A stretch of 64,000 nt of DNA. Source: Pantoea sp. Eser. Its GTDB lineage: Bacteria; Pseudomonadota; Gammaproteobacteria; Enterobacterales; Enterobacteriaceae. Made by a program: the position numbers and the translations under genes. Where the stretch lies: assembly GCA_009830035.1 (NCBI GenBank), contig SZZY01000003.1, forward strand, positions 310,001 to 374,000, in the 5' to 3' direction. Of this stretch, positions 40,865 to 52,176 are shown piece after piece (within the stretch, counting starts at the first letter, position 1; each line of letters opens with the position of its first letter). The notes beneath the pieces are model-generated. The model had not been told where the DNA came from. It was given only the letters and a program-made list of their open reading frames with translations, and did no database searches.

Positions 40865-42022
40865 TCAGGCGATCGGCAGTGCCTGTTCAACCAGCTTCTG
40901 CCAGAAGCGGATTCCGATCGGCAGTAACGCATCATTAAAATCGTAGCGGGCATTATGCAGCGGCGCTGACGGCACCTCACCGTCGGCGCCGAGCCAGAAG
41001 TACGCCCCCGGACAGGCTTCCATCATGCAGGCAAAATCTTCTGACGCCATTGAGGGATTGACCTGCCAGTGAACATTCTCTTCGCCCAGTGTCGCCAGCG
41101 CCACCGCGCGAACCTGTTCTGCCGGCGCGGCATGGTTGGCGGTCACCGGGTAGCCAGGTAACCAGCTGGTTTCGCCGCTTACCCCGAACGGTCGGGGCAG
41201 GGTCGCGACAAATTCATCAATCAGTGCCCGCACTTTGTCGCGCACCGCCGGTTGCAGGCAGCGTACCGTGCCGCGCAACACAATCTGTTCCGGGATGACG
41301 TTAATCGCCTCACCGCCGTGGATCTGCGTCACGCTGACCACCGCAGACGAAAGAGGTGACAGACGGCGTGACGGAATGGTCTGCAGCGCCAGGATCAGCT
41401 CAGCCGCGACCACCATCGGATCGGCACCGCTTTCCGGCATCGCCGCGTGGCAACTCTTGCCGTGCAGGGTGATCTCAAACGAATCAAGCGAGGCCATCAT
41501 CGCACCGGGATTAACCGCCAGCGACCCGAGCGGCAGGCCCGGCCAGTTATGCATGGCGTAAACCGCATCCATCGGGAATCGCTGGAACAATCCCTCTTCA
41601 ACCATTTTGCGCGCACCGCCCAGATTCTCCTCGGCGGGCTGAAAAATAAAGTGCACCGTGCCGCTGAACTGGCGTGTCGCCGCCAGCTGGCGGGCGGCAG
41701 CCAGCAGAATGGCACTGTGACCATCGTGACCGCAGGCGTGCATCACGCCCGGCGTTGCGGATCGCCATTCGACCCCACCTTTTTCGGTGATCGGCAGAGC
41801 ATCCATGTCGGCACGCAGCCCGATAACCGGACCGGGACCATTCTCCAGCGTGCCAATCACTGACGTACCTGCCAGACCGCGAAATACCTTTAATCCGGTC
41901 AGCTCAAGTTCGCGGGTGATAAGATCACTGGTGTGATGCTCTTGGTAGCCTAATTCAGGCTGGCAATGGAGCTGGCGACGCCAGTGCAGAGCATCTTCAA
42001 GCAGGGCGGGGGAAAGGGTCAT
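40865..42022 (-). CDS. M20 family amidohydrolase (hippurate hydrolase / aminoacylase-like)
   Basis: A 385-residue M20D peptidase-type amidohydrolase. Metal-site marks are MHACGHDGHSAILLAAAR and FQPAEENLGGARKMVEEG, with HNWPGLPLGSLAVNPGAMMAS and the final GADGEVPSAPLHNARYDFND. Family members remove acyl groups from amino acids (hippurate, N-acetyl amino acids, indole conjugates); the actual substrate is not clear. Intact. It lies between ybiB and the broken hutU. Confidence 0.87.
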   Translation of the reverse strand: MTLSPALLEDALHWRRQLHCQPELGYQEHHTSDLITRELELTGLKVFRGLAGTSVIGTLENGPGPVIGLRADMDALPITEKGGVEWRSATPGVMHACGHDGHSAILLAAARQLAATRQFSGTVHFIFQPAEENLGGARKMVEEGLFQRFPMDAVYAMHNWPGLPLGSLAVNPGAMMASLDSFEITLHGKSCHAAMPESGADPMVVAAELILALQTIPSRRLSPLSSAVVSVTQIHGGEAINVIPEQIVLRGTVRCLQPAVRDKVRALIDEFVATLPRPFGVSGETSWLPGYPVTANHAAPAEQVRAVALATLGEENVHWQVNPSMASEDFACMMEACPGAYFWLGADGEVPSAPLHNARYDFNDALLPIGIRFWQKLVEQALPIA

Positions 42023-42213
42023 GCAGAAACGTGCTCCTGACAGAATGAGAAGATTTCACTTTAGTGGTCGGGAAGCACGGCGTCTATTGCCGTTAGGGCG
42101 AAATCTGGCTATAGGCTAAATCAAAATGGAATAACTAATAAGTAACGGTGGCCGAGGTAGCGTAGCGAGGCGGGTAAAACAGGGGCCAGCGTGGCGCTGA
42201 CCCCGACGGTAAG

Positions 42214-43756
42214 CTACTTCTGCAGCATCGGCGTGACGCATCACGCCGGTCGCCGGATCGTTCCACAATACCCGACCCAGCCGCGCATCCGCCTCTTTGC
42301 TGCCGTCGCAGACAATCACCACGCCCGCGTGCTGAGAGAAGCCCATCCCCACGCCGCCGCCGTGATGCAGGCTGACCCAGGTCGCGCAGCGGCGTTGAGC
42401 AGCGCATTGAGCAACGGCCAGTCTGACACCGCATCCGAGCCATCTTTCATCGCTTCAGTTTCACGGTTCGGTGAGGCGACCGAGCCGCAGTCGAGGTGAT
42501 CGCGGCCAATCACCACCGGCGCTTTCAGTCACCATTGCGCACCATTTCGTTGAAGGCCAGGCCCGCGAGATGACGTTCGCCGAGGCCGAGCCAGCGATGC
42601 AGGGTTTTATGCTGCGGAAACAGCTGCTTCAGTTTAACGTCGGTTTTATAGATATCTTCCGGATCGCCCGACAGCGCCACCCAGTGGAACGGTCCTTTGC
42701 CTTCACAGAACAGCGGACGGATGTAGGCCGGGACAAAGCTAGGGAAGTCGAACGCGTTGGTGACCCCTTCATCCAGCGCCACCTGACGGATGTTGTTGCC
42801 GTAGTCGACGGTCGGAATGCCCATATGACAGAAGTCGAGCATCGCCTGCACGTGAACCGCCATTGAGGCGCGCGCCGCTTTCTCTACCGCTTTAGGCTGT
42901 GACACCTTCTCCTGCTGCCAGCGCGCCAGATCCCAGCCAATCGGCAGATAGCCGTTGATCGGATCGTGGGCCGAGGTCTGATCGGTGACGATGTCCGGTT
43001 TCGGTCCGCCCGCTCTGGCACGTTTGACCAGCTCCAGCAGGATCTCTGCGGCATTGCCCAGCAGGCCGACCGAAATGGCTTTTTTCGCCGCGGTGGCCTC
43101 GTTAATCAGCGCCAGAGCCTCATCCAGCGAGGTGGCTTTATGATCGACGTAGCGGGTACGCAGACGAAAATCGATACGCGACTCCTGGCACTCAATGGCC
43201 AGCACACCGGCCAGCGGTTTGCGCCGCCCAGACCGGCAGCCAGGATCCAGCGTCCGCTCAGATCGTTGTTGTAGTGCTGGCGTCCCGCTTCGACGAAGGT
43301 TTCATACGTGCCTTGCACGATGCCCTGCGCACCAATGTAGATCCACGAACCGGCGGTCATTTGGCCGTACATCATCAGGCCCGCCTTATCCAGCTCATGG
43401 AAGTGAGCCCAGGTGGCCCAGTGCGGCACCTGGTTGGAGTTTGCCAGCAGCACGCGTGGTGCGTCGGCGTGGGTACGGAACACCCCGACCGTCTTGCCGC
43501 TCTGGATCAGCAGCGTCTCATCAGGCTGTAACGCTTTTAGCGAGCGCAGGATCTGCTCGAAGCATTCCCAGTTACGCGCCGCTTTGCCGGTGTCGCCGTA
43601 AACCACCAGATCTTCCGGCCGCTCGGCAACGTCAGGATCGAGGTTGTTCTGGATCATCTGGTAAGCGGCTTCAATCAGCCAGTTGGCGCAGTGCAGGGTG
43701 GTGCCGTGCGGAGCACGGATCTCGCGTGCCACGGCCTGAGACAGGGTTTCGCTCAT
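42214..43756 (-). pseudogene. hutU: Broken urocanate hydratase
   Basis: HutU converts urocanate to imidazolone propionate with bound NAD and is normally about 555-560 residues. ATG 43756 is 11 bp after hutH. The N-terminal 175 residues read well ([11 protein letters not shown]), then short losses in the GLGGMGGAQ dinucleotide-binding region and a frame change occur near 43210. The middle ([29 protein letters not shown]) is intact. A lost G near 42532 (GGTGAGCTG became GGTGACTG) and a further indel near 42395 follow. About 50 bp are missing near the end, joining HADA to MLQK and a stop at 42214. At least four lesions. Confidence 0.92.
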
Positions 43757-43766
43757 TACAGATTCC

Positions 43767-45296
43767 TTATTCAGCAGAAGTGAGGGCGCGCAGGCTGGGC
43801 AGCAGCGCGGTCAATGACTGAGGCCAGTCAGCGCGACTTGCCCACTGACGCATCGCGTCGGTATCGGGTGCCAGCAGGCGATCCTCCTCAAGGAAATCCA
43901 CCCGCTGGCGAATCAGGTCAATCGCCTGCTCGAGTGTTGCCGAGCTTTTCAGCGGTCGGTTAAATTCAATGCCCTGCGCTGCTGCCATCGCTTCGATGCC
44001 GACGACCGCTGCGCTGTTGAAACACGTGCTGCCGAGGCGGCGGGCAGCGTAGGTCGCCATCGACACGTGATCTTCTTGGTTGGCTGAGGTCGGCAGGCTG
44101 TCTACGCTGCCGGGATGTGCCAGCGATTTGTTCTTGGAGGCCAGCGCCGCCGCGGTGACCTGGGCGATTATAAAGCCGGAGTTCACCCCGCCGTCACGCA
44201 CTAGGAACGGTGGCAGACCGGATAAGCCGGTATCCAGCAGCAGTGCCAGCCGACGTTCAGATATCGCCCCGACTTCAGCAATCGCCAGCGCCAGGATATC
44301 TGCGGCAAAGTCCACCGGCTCAGCATGGAAGTTACCGCCGGAGATCACATCGCCACCGTCGCTGAACACCAGCGGGTTATCGGAGGCGGCGTTGGCTTCA
44401 ATCTGCAATATCCGCGCCGCGTGGCACAGGTTATCAAGACAGGCGCCCATCACCTGCGGTACGCAGCGAATCGAGTAGGGGTTCTGCACCCGGCCGCAGT
44501 GGGTATGAGAACTGAGGATTTTACTGCCTTCAATCAGGGCGCTGACCGCGGCGGCCGCGGCAATCTGCCCGTGCTGACCGCGCGCCTGATGAATGCGGAC
44601 GTCGTAAGGTTTCAGCGAGCCTTTAATCGCTTCCAGCGACAGCGCACCGGCCATCAGTCCGGCGGCGAACAGGTTTTCAGCTTCAAACAGGCCACGCAGC
44701 GCCAGCGCGGTCGAGACCTGGGTGCCGTTGAGCAGCGCCAGTCCCTCTTTCGGGCCGAGCACAAACGGCGACAGCCCGACCGATGCCAGCCCTTCCGTCG
44801 CCGGGATCAGCGCGCCGTTGAGCCGCACCTGACCTTCGCCCAGCAGCATCAGCGACATGTGGGCCAGCGGTGCCAGATCGCCGGAGGCTCCCACCGAGCC
44901 TTTTTCCGGGATGCAGGGCATGACGCCGGCGTTAAACAGCGCCAGCAGCGCCTCGACCAGTTCGATACGCACGCCGGAGTGGCCGCGCGCCAGGCTGATA
45001 ATTTTGGTGGCGACCACCAGACGGGTAACATTGTCCGGCAGCAGTTCGCCGAGGCCGACGCTGTGCGACAGCACCAGATTACGCTGCAGATCGGCCAGCC
45101 GGTCGGCCGGGATTTGCGTCTGCGCCAGTTTGCCGAAACCGGTATTGATGCCATACACCACCTTGCCGGAGGCGACAATCGCCTCGACGGTTTGCTGCGC
45201 GTCTGCAATGGCCTGGCGCGCCTGCTGATCAAGGCTAAGGGTGACATTACCCTGATAGATAGTGCGTAATGTAGCGAGATCCACCTCGCCTGGCAC
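43767..45296 (-). CDS. hutH: Histidine ammonia-lyase
   Basis: A 509-residue HutH that deaminates histidine to urocanate. The MIO prosthetic-group triad Ala137-Ser138-Gly139 lies in [23 protein letters not shown], and [13 protein letters not shown] is present. It is uninterrupted, although the next enzyme (hutU) is destroyed. The start is weak: GTG at 45296 gives [15 protein letters not shown]. The preceding in-frame codons still read LHL, but no ATG is present upstream, so an original ATG may have mutated. Two HutC-type palindromes lie upstream. Confidence 0.9.
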   Translation of the reverse strand: MPGEVDLATLRTIYQGNVTLSLDQQARQAIADAQQTVEAIVASGKVVYGINTGFGKLAQTQIPADRLADLQRNLVLSHSVGLGELLPDNVTRLVVATKIISLARGHSGVRIELVEALLALFNAGVMPCIPEKGSVGASGDLAPLAHMSLMLLGEGQVRLNGALIPATEGLASVGLSPFVLGPKEGLALLNGTQVSTALALRGLFEAENLFAAGLMAGALSLEAIKGSLKPYDVRIHQARGQHGQIAAAAAVSALIEGSKILSSHTHCGRVQNPYSIRCVPQVMGACLDNLCHAARILQIEANAASDNPLVFSDGGDVISGGNFHAEPVDFAADILALAIAEVGAISERRLALLLDTGLSGLPPFLVRDGGVNSGFIIAQVTAAALASKNKSLAHPGSVDSLPTSANQEDHVSMATYAARRLGSTCFNSAAVVGIEAMAAAQGIEFNRPLKSSATLEQAIDLIRQRVDFLEEDRLLAPDTDAMRQWASRADWPQSLTALLPSLRALTSAE

Positions 45297-45334
45297 TAGG
45301 TGTAATCGCTGCGACGATCCTGATATACTCTACT

Positions 45335-45348
45335 CCTGTCTATACAAG
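45335..45348. promoter_or_regulatory. HutC-type operator 1 (hutH-proximal)
   Basis: CCTGTCTATACAAG contains TGTCTATACA and is one mismatch from the stronger CTTGT-N4-ACAAG site at 45423. It lies about 40 bp before hutH, in the promoter position for the hutHU unit. Confidence 0.6.
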
Positions 45349-45422
45349 TGTGCTGGCGTGGCTAAGGGATTTTCATTACCATGATCCAGCGGGATAATGC
45401 GAGTGAAGCATAAGTGTCTATT

Positions 45423-45436
45423 CTTGTCTATACAAG
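45423..45436. promoter_or_regulatory. HutC-type operator 2 (hutH-hutC intergenic)
   Basis: CTTGTCTATACAAG is a palindrome with five-base arms, CTTGT/ACAAG. It matches the TGTATATACA-like operators of GntR/HutC repressors and repeats the sequence found at 45335. Confidence 0.7.
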
Positions 45437-45448
45437 TAGCAAAGGCCG

Positions 45449-45464
45449 TGCCAGACCGATCACA
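45449..45464. promoter_or_regulatory. Possible CRP site in the hutH-hutC region
   Basis: TGCCA-N6-TCACA; the right half is perfect and the left half has three of five consensus bases. hut operons in enterics are catabolite-controlled, but the match is modest. Confidence 0.3.
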
Positions 45465-45570
45465 AAAATGCATCGCCCGCCAGGCATGGGTTAGCGGGAA
45501 AGCGTGACGCAGCGCCTGCACCAGCCCGATGCGTCGCCTGCACTGACGGGGCGCAACCGGCGGTGACGGA

Positions 45571-45580
45571 TGTATATACA
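45571..45580. promoter_or_regulatory. HutC-type operator 3 (hutC autoregulation)
   Basis: The perfect palindrome TGTATATACA lies 53 bp before the hutC start, suggesting autoregulation. The same ten bases occur at 48270 before hutF/hutI. Confidence 0.7.
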
Positions 45581-45632
45581 TTCACGCAGCGAGACAGTAA
45601 ACTTGAGGCATTATGAGGATAAGGAACAGCAA

Positions 45633-46388
45633 ATGGTCGAGCATACGGCACTGGCACAACTGTCTGCGGCCATGAGCGATGAACCCGCGCCGATTTATCA
45701 GCGTGTGAAGCAGGCAATTGTTAGCCAGATTCGCGAAGGGCGGTGGAAGGCCAACCAGCGAGTGCCCTCAGAAAGTGAACTGGTGAATGAGCTGGGCGTC
45801 AGCCGGATGACGATAAACCGGGCGCTGCGTGAGCTGACCAGCGAAGGGTTTCTGGTGCGGATGCAGGGCGTTGGCACTTTTGTCGCCGAGATGAAAGGCT
45901 ACACCGCGATGCTGGAAGTGCATAACATCGCCGACGAGATCGCCCAGCGCGGTCATCAGCATAGCTGCAAAATTCTCGCCATCGGCCAGAATAAAGCCGA
46001 TCCTGAGCAGGCGGCGGTGCTGGGACTTAGCACCGGGCAGACGCTCTACCACTCGCTGATTGTGCATTATGAAAATGAGCTGCCGGTGCAGCTGGAGGAT
46101 CGGCTGGTCAATCCGCTGGTCGCGCCCGATTATCTGACCCAGGATTACCACAGCCAGACGCCTTATACCTATCTGATGCGGGTCGCGCCGCTGACCGCGG
46201 GCGAGCAGATTGTTGAAGCGGTGCTGTCCGACGCGCGCCAGCGTAAACATCTGGCGCTGGAGGAGCATGAGCCTTGTCTGCTGATCCGCCGTCAGACCTG
46301 GAGCGACAACAAAATCGTTACCTATGCGCGCCTGCTCTATCCCGGCTCACGCTATAAACTGCTGGGCCGGTTTAAGGGACACGGCTAA
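45633..46388 (+). CDS. hutC: Histidine utilisation repressor HutC
   Basis: A 251-residue GntR-family repressor with urocanate as the usual inducer. The winged helix reads IYQRVKQAIVSQIREGRWKANQRVPSESELVNELGVSRMTINRALREL. The C-terminal UTRA ligand domain contains HSLIVHYENELPVQLEDRLVNP and LIRRQTWSDNKIVTYARLLYPGSRYKL. ATG 45633 with AAGGA 9 nt upstream is chosen; the frame is open back to 45570, but that would cover the operator. Intact. It ends 17 bp inside the convergent hutD. Confidence 0.93.
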   Translation: MVEHTALAQLSAAMSDEPAPIYQRVKQAIVSQIREGRWKANQRVPSESELVNELGVSRMTINRALRELTSEGFLVRMQGVGTFVAEMKGYTAMLEVHNIADEIAQRGHQHSCKILAIGQNKADPEQAAVLGLSTGQTLYHSLIVHYENELPVQLEDRLVNPLVAPDYLTQDYHSQTPYTYLMRVAPLTAGEQIVEAVLSDARQRKHLALEEHEPCLLIRRQTWSDNKIVTYARLLYPGSRYKLLGRFKGHG

Positions 46389-46896
46389 GCCGGGTCAGCA
46401 GCAGCCGGGCATCCTCTCCGATCGGGCGCAGCTCGGTGTGCTGGTCTGCCCAGCCGACCCCGTGCTGCGCATCCAGCCGTTCGTCGTCCGCCAGCACCCA
46501 GGCGACGCCATGCGGACTGCTGACCGCGTCGGTCACCACCTCAACCGTTGACTGCCACTTCCCGCGTCGGGTCATGATATTAAAATCCTCACTGATCCCG
46601 CCCTCCAGCCGGGCATCTAACGCCCGTTCACCGGCAAACGCCCAGGGCTGCAACGGCGTTAAGCGGTGCTGCACGCCGGGACCGGTCAGTGCTACCGCGT
46701 CACCGTGCAGCAGGGTGATGATGCGATCAATCCCCGGAAAGGCGGAGAACGGCCCGTCCTGCGCCAGCGTCGCGATGCTGGCGCGCCATTCAAACGATGC
46801 CGCGCCGGGCGGATAACTGATCAGTTCGAGGGTCTCGCCGCCGCCGTTACGCCAGCGACTGACCGCTAAGTCAGCATAAGCAAACCGGGTGATCAT
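46372..46896 (-). CDS. hutD: HutD-family protein
   Basis: A 174-residue HutD/Ves family cupin-like protein, proposed in Pseudomonas to limit hut operon overexpression; its mechanism is not settled. It reads TRFAYADLAVSRWRNGGGETLELISYPP...FEWRASIATLAQDGPFSAFPGIDRIITLLHG (landmarks). ATG 46896 overlaps the hutF stop, so it was co-translated with hutF. Intact, while hutF is broken. Confidence 0.88.
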   Translation of the reverse strand: MITRFAYADLAVSRWRNGGGETLELISYPPGAASFEWRASIATLAQDGPFSAFPGIDRIITLLHGDAVALTGPGVQHRLTPLQPWAFAGERALDARLEGGISEDFNIMTRRGKWQSTVEVVTDAVSSPHGVAWVLADDERLDAQHGVGWADQHTELRPIGEDARLLLTRLSRVP

Positions 46897-48246
46897 CGCA
46901 GTGCCGCCATCGCCTGGCTGAACCGGGCCGCACATGCAGCCTGCGCCGGATGATAGCCCTCTTTGATCACCGCATTGCCGGCGACGTAGACGTCACGGAT
47001 CTGATCGCGCTGACCGGCGAACAGCCAGCGATTCAGCACCGAACGCTGCTCCACACTGCCGAGCCACGCCTCGTCGCGCAGCACCAGCCAGTCGGCCCGC
47101 TGTCCCACCGCCAGCGATCTCTGCTGAATGCCGCACGCCTGAGCGCCGTCTGCCGCGGCCTGCTGCCACAGCAGGTCGCCGACTGAAGACTGGCCCGGCA
47201 GGGTGATGCGATTGCGGCGCTGGTCGCGCAGCCGCTGGGCATACTCCAGCCAGCGTAATTATTCGTTAATACTCAGCGAAACGTGGCTGTCTGAGCCAAT
47301 GCCCTAGCGTCCCCCTGCGCGATATACTCCACCGCCGGAAAAATGCCGTCGCCCAGATTGGCCTCGGTGGTCGGACATAACCCGGCTACCGCGCCACTGG
47401 CGGCGAGGCGCGACAGCTCACTCTGATCAAGATGGGTGGCGTGAATCAGGCACCAGCGGCTATCGACCGCAAAGCGATTCAGCAGCCACGACACCGGCCG
47501 CTCTCCGCTCCACGCCAGCGAGTCATTGACCTCTTTCTGCTGTTCCGCGACGTGAATATGCACCGGCAGGGTCGGGTCACTGGGGCCAGCACCTGCTGCA
47601 TCTGGCTTTCACTCACCGCGCGCAGCGAATGAAAACAGAGACCGGCATTCAGTAGCGGCCGGTTTCGTTGCAGTTCATGCAGCCGGGACTGCTGCTGCAG
47701 ATAGCGATCGGTTTGCTGAATAAAACGTTTCTGTCGGGTTGTCGGCGGCTGTGAACCAAAGCCGCTGTAGCTGTAGAGCACCGGCAGCAGAGTCTGACCG
47801 ATACCTGCCACTTCGGCAGAGCGGATTAGCTGTTGCAGCATCGCGTCGTCAGGGTAGGGCGTGCTGTCAGGATGGTGATGCAGATAGTGAAATTCAGCCA
47901 CTTGGCTGTAGCCGCCTTTCAGCATCTCGATGTAGAGCAGGGCGGCAATATCGCCGACCTGTTCCGGCGTCAGGTGCTGCACCGTCCGGTACATCAGATC
48001 GCGCCAGGTCCAGAAACTGTCCTGCGGATCGCCTGCGACTTCAGCCAGGCCCGCCATGGCGCGCTGAAAAGCGTGCGAATGCAGATCGGCGATCGCCGGG
48101 ATCACCTCGCCATCCAGCCGGATCGCTTCTCCGGCATCGCTGTCGGGCGTAATAGCCTCGATAAAACCGGCCGGATTGACCGAGATACGAACCTGTTGTC
48201 GCCAGCCTTCAGTCAGCATTGCGCGCGGGGCAAAAAAAGTCGCCAT
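46893..48246 (-). pseudogene. hutF: Broken formimidoylglutamate deiminase
   Basis: An amidohydrolase superfamily enzyme that turns formimidoylglutamate into formylglutamate. ATG 48246 opens a good N-terminus with the metal-site PAIADLHSHAFQRAMAG. A frame change occurs near 47580 before VHIHVAEQQKEV. Then a G run one base short near 47312 is followed by TAG at 47304-47306, just before GIGSDSHVSLS. TAA at 47259-47261 replaces Glu/Gln in INE-x-LRWLEYAQRL. The C-terminal part is then readable to its stop at 46893, coupled to hutD. At least four lesions. Confidence 0.92.
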
Positions 48247-48269
48247 GGTTGATCCTCAACGGATGTGGT

Positions 48270-48279
48270 TGTATATACA
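48270..48279. promoter_or_regulatory. HutC-type operator 4 (hutF / hutIG divergent promoter)
   Basis: The perfect palindrome TGTATATACA lies between divergent hutF and hutI, 24 bp from hutF and 43 bp from hutI. It is identical to the operator before hutC. Confidence 0.7.
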
Positions 48280-48321
48280 TACTTTAACGCACAGTGTAAA
48301 CGGCGGAGGCAAGAGGCAGCG

Positions 48322-49516
<1,195 letters not shown>

Positions 49517-49520
<4 letters not shown>

Positions 49521-50301
49521 AGGCTTTTCTACCCCGGGCAAGCTGCCGCTGCTGGTCAGCAGCCCGCATGCCGGTACCCAGCTGACGCCGGAGGTTGAAA
49601 CCGGACTGAGCAAGGCTGCACGCGGCCTGCCGGATACCGACTGGCACATTCCGCTGCTGTACGATTTCGTGCGGGATCTCGGTGCCAGCGTGCTGATTGG
49701 TCACTACTCCCGTTACGTGATCGATCTTAACCGGCCGCCGGATAACCAGCCGCTCTACACCACCGCCACCACCGGCCTGTTCCCGGAAACGCTGTTTGAC
49801 GGGACGCCCACCTTTGCGCCAGGCAAAACGCCGGATGCGAGCCAGCGTCAGGGCTATATCGACCAGATCTGGCAACCTTCTCATCAGCAGATCCAGCAGG
49901 AGCTGGCGCGCCTTAAAGCGCAGCACGGTTACGCGCTGCTGTTTGATGCGTACTCGATTGCCAGCCATATCCCACGTCTGTTTGAGGGACGACTGCCCGA
50001 TCTCAATATCGGTACCAACGACGGTGTCAGCTGCAGTCCCGCGCTGACCGGGGCGATTGAGTCGGTTTGCGCCGCACAGAGTGACTACAGCTGGGTGATC
50101 AATGGCCGCTTCAGGGGCGGCTATATCACCCGCGCCTACGGCCAGCCGCAGCAGCAGATTGAGGCGGTACAGCTGGAACTGGCACAGCTCAACTACACGG
50201 ATGAAACCCCGCCTTACGCCTGGCAGCAGGCACGTGCAACCCAGCTGTAAAAACTTCTCAAAGCGCTGATTCAGCGCATGCTGGCTCAGGCCAGCGCCTG
50301 A
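49517..50301 (+). pseudogene. hutG: N-formylglutamate amidohydrolase, 5' frameshift and late TAA
   Basis: A zinc-dependent N-formylglutamate deformylase (HutG, M14-like FGase family). ATG 49517 overlaps the hutI stop, but after four codons about 5 bases seem lost: the family frame (TPGKLPLLVSSPHAGTQLTPEVE) is read in another phase. The body is intact (DTDWHIPLLYDFVRDLGASVLIGHYSRYVIDLNRP, FDAYSIASHIPRLFEGRLPDLNIGT). TAA at 50248-50250 replaces Gln near the end; 16 more codons (KLLKALIQRMLAQASA) run to TGA 50299-50301. The late stop alone might be tolerated; the 5' frameshift is not. Confidence 0.88.
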
Positions 50302-50419
50302 TAGCCGACTGCACTGAGCGGGTGCAGTGGTGGCTGGGAGACAGATAAGCAGGGCCCTACATCCGCAGTAAGCGACAACGCCTGGCGGCGACTGTGGCAA
50401 GCTGGCAGCAGGACCGCTG

Positions 50420-51043
50420 GCTGGCACCGGACATCGCCCGGGCAGTGAGCGAAATCAAAGCGCTGCGCTTCACTGATGCCGTAGTAGGCGCTGGGTCCGC
50501 CGGCGCGCAGAATCGGCTCGGCTTTGGCGGTTTGATAGATTCCCGCTTCCAGCAGATTTTCGCTGATGTGGACTGCCACCGCTTCACCCAGCACCAGCCA
50601 GCTGTCTATCGGCTTTCCCTGCGCATCCTGTAACTGGATTCAGCTGGGTCAGCCGGCACTCGAAGTTAACCGGACTTTCGCCGACCAGGATGGCTTTAAC
50701 TTGCGATGCCGGTAACGGCGTCAGTCCGGCATAGGCAAACTCATCCTGATCGGCCGGCAGCGACGCCGAGCTTTCATTCATCGCTTCAGCCAGTGGCCGG
50801 GTCGCCAGATTCCAGACAAACTCTTTAGTATCCGCAATGTTCTGCACGCTGTCCTTCCAGCCGCTGCTGGCGAAACCGATGACCGGCGGATGGTAGTTGA
50901 AGCAGTTAAAAAACTGTAGGGCGCCAGATTGCGCTGATCGAACTGATCCAGACAATCGGACGCGGGCCAATGATGGCGTTCAGGGGATCGTGCGGCAGAC
51001 CGTGGCCAGCACGCGGTTGATAGGAATAGCGTTTATGCGTCAT
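50420..51043 (-). pseudogene. Broken flavin reductase family protein
   Basis: An FMN-binding flavin reductase-like protein (about 205 residues in relatives). ATG 51043 reads THKRYSYQPRAGHGLPHDPLNAIIGPRPIVWISSI. Four bases (one unit of a GATC repeat) are then missing near 50945, and a T run at about 50908-50913 is one base short before FNCFNYHPPVIGFASSGWKDS. An extra A near 50640 shifts the frame before QLQDAQGKPIDSWLVLGEAVAVHISENLL (landmark). The 3' end near YYGISEAQRFDFA is not clearly bounded. Confidence 0.83.
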
Positions 51044-51184
51044 AACCTCTCCGGTGGGGAATTTTATCCATCTTAGCCCGACAGCATCGTCTGGCGGCAG
51101 CCGAATCGGGTAAGCAGATTGTGCGGGTTTATTTTCCGTCGCTCACAGCGTACTGTACGCGCGCCTGAATAATTAAGAGAACGT

Positions 51185-52176
51185 ATGAAAAAGTCAGCCA
51201 GCTCGTCGCCTTTCCACGCCCGCAATCGCCATCAGGGCGAATACGATTTTGCCGCGTCAACCGCTGCGCATCCGCCGCTGGCGGCCAAAGTGCGGCCTAA
51301 CGGTTATGGCGTCGATTCGATCGACTTTGCGGACCCGGATGCGGTGATGTTGCTCAATCAGGCGCTGATTAAGCTGTTTTACGGCATAGACTGGCAGCTG
51401 GCGCCGGGACGAGCGGATTACCTGCACTACCTGGCCGATCTGCTGGCGCTGGATAACCACGGGGTGATCCCGACCGTCGACGTGCTGGATATTGGCTGCG
51501 GTGCAAACTGCATCTATCCACTGATTGGCGCAGCGGAATATGGCTGCGCTTCACCGGCACCGAAATTGATGAGGCGGCGATCAAAGCGGCTAACCGGATT
51601 GTCGTGGCTAATCCTGGCCTGGCGCGCCAGATCCGCCTGCGTCGGCAGAAAAACAGCGATGCGGTGCTGGCGGGTGTGGTCAGCAAAAACGAGTTTTTCC
51701 ACGCGGTGATGTGTAATCCGCCGTTCCACGCCTCGGCAGAGGAGGTGGCGGCGGGATCGCAGCGTAAAGTGCGCAATCTCGGCCTCGATAAAGGTGCGCC
51801 GCTTAACTTCGGCGGGCAGCATAACGAGCTCTGGTGCGTCGGCGGCGAAAAGGCGTTTGTCGGTAATAAGATGATCGGCGAAAGCGTGGCGCTGGGCCGT
51901 CAGGTGGTCTGGTTCACCTCGCTGGTGTCGCGTAAAGATAATCTGACCACGCTGGAAAAACAGTTGCGGGCGCTTGATGTTGCGGAGGTCCGGGTAGTGA
52001 ATATGGCGCAGGGACAGAAACAGAGCCGTTTTCTGGCGTGGAGTTTTATGCCCGCCGCGCAGCAAAGTGTTAAGCCGCTAACCAGCAGGGCGGTGACGGC
52101 AGCGCCGGTAATGCGGCAGCCCCGGCGACATCACTGGCGGTTTGCATCACCTGCACCCTTTGGTGCGGTGCTTTAA
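51185..52176 (+). pseudogene. rlmF: 23S rRNA m6A1618 methyltransferase RlmF, frameshifted
   Basis: RlmF (YbiN) methylates A1618 of 23S rRNA; E. coli 308 residues. The frame opens with [13 protein letters not shown] and reaches the SAM motif [22 protein letters not shown] lost G near 51548 (CTGGCGC became CTGCGC) then shifts the frame before [15 protein letters not shown]. The rest reads well, including the catalytic NPPF in [13 protein letters not shown] and [12 protein letters not shown] single base is responsible, so either a recent pseudogene or an assembly error. The 3' end overlaps the ybiO tail on the other strand by about 100 bp, and where the original stop lay is uncertain. Confidence 0.82.

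Noticed and set aside
44325..45269. Long open frame antisense to hutH
   Set aside because: A shadow of the GC-rich hutH codons, with no start signals or family features.
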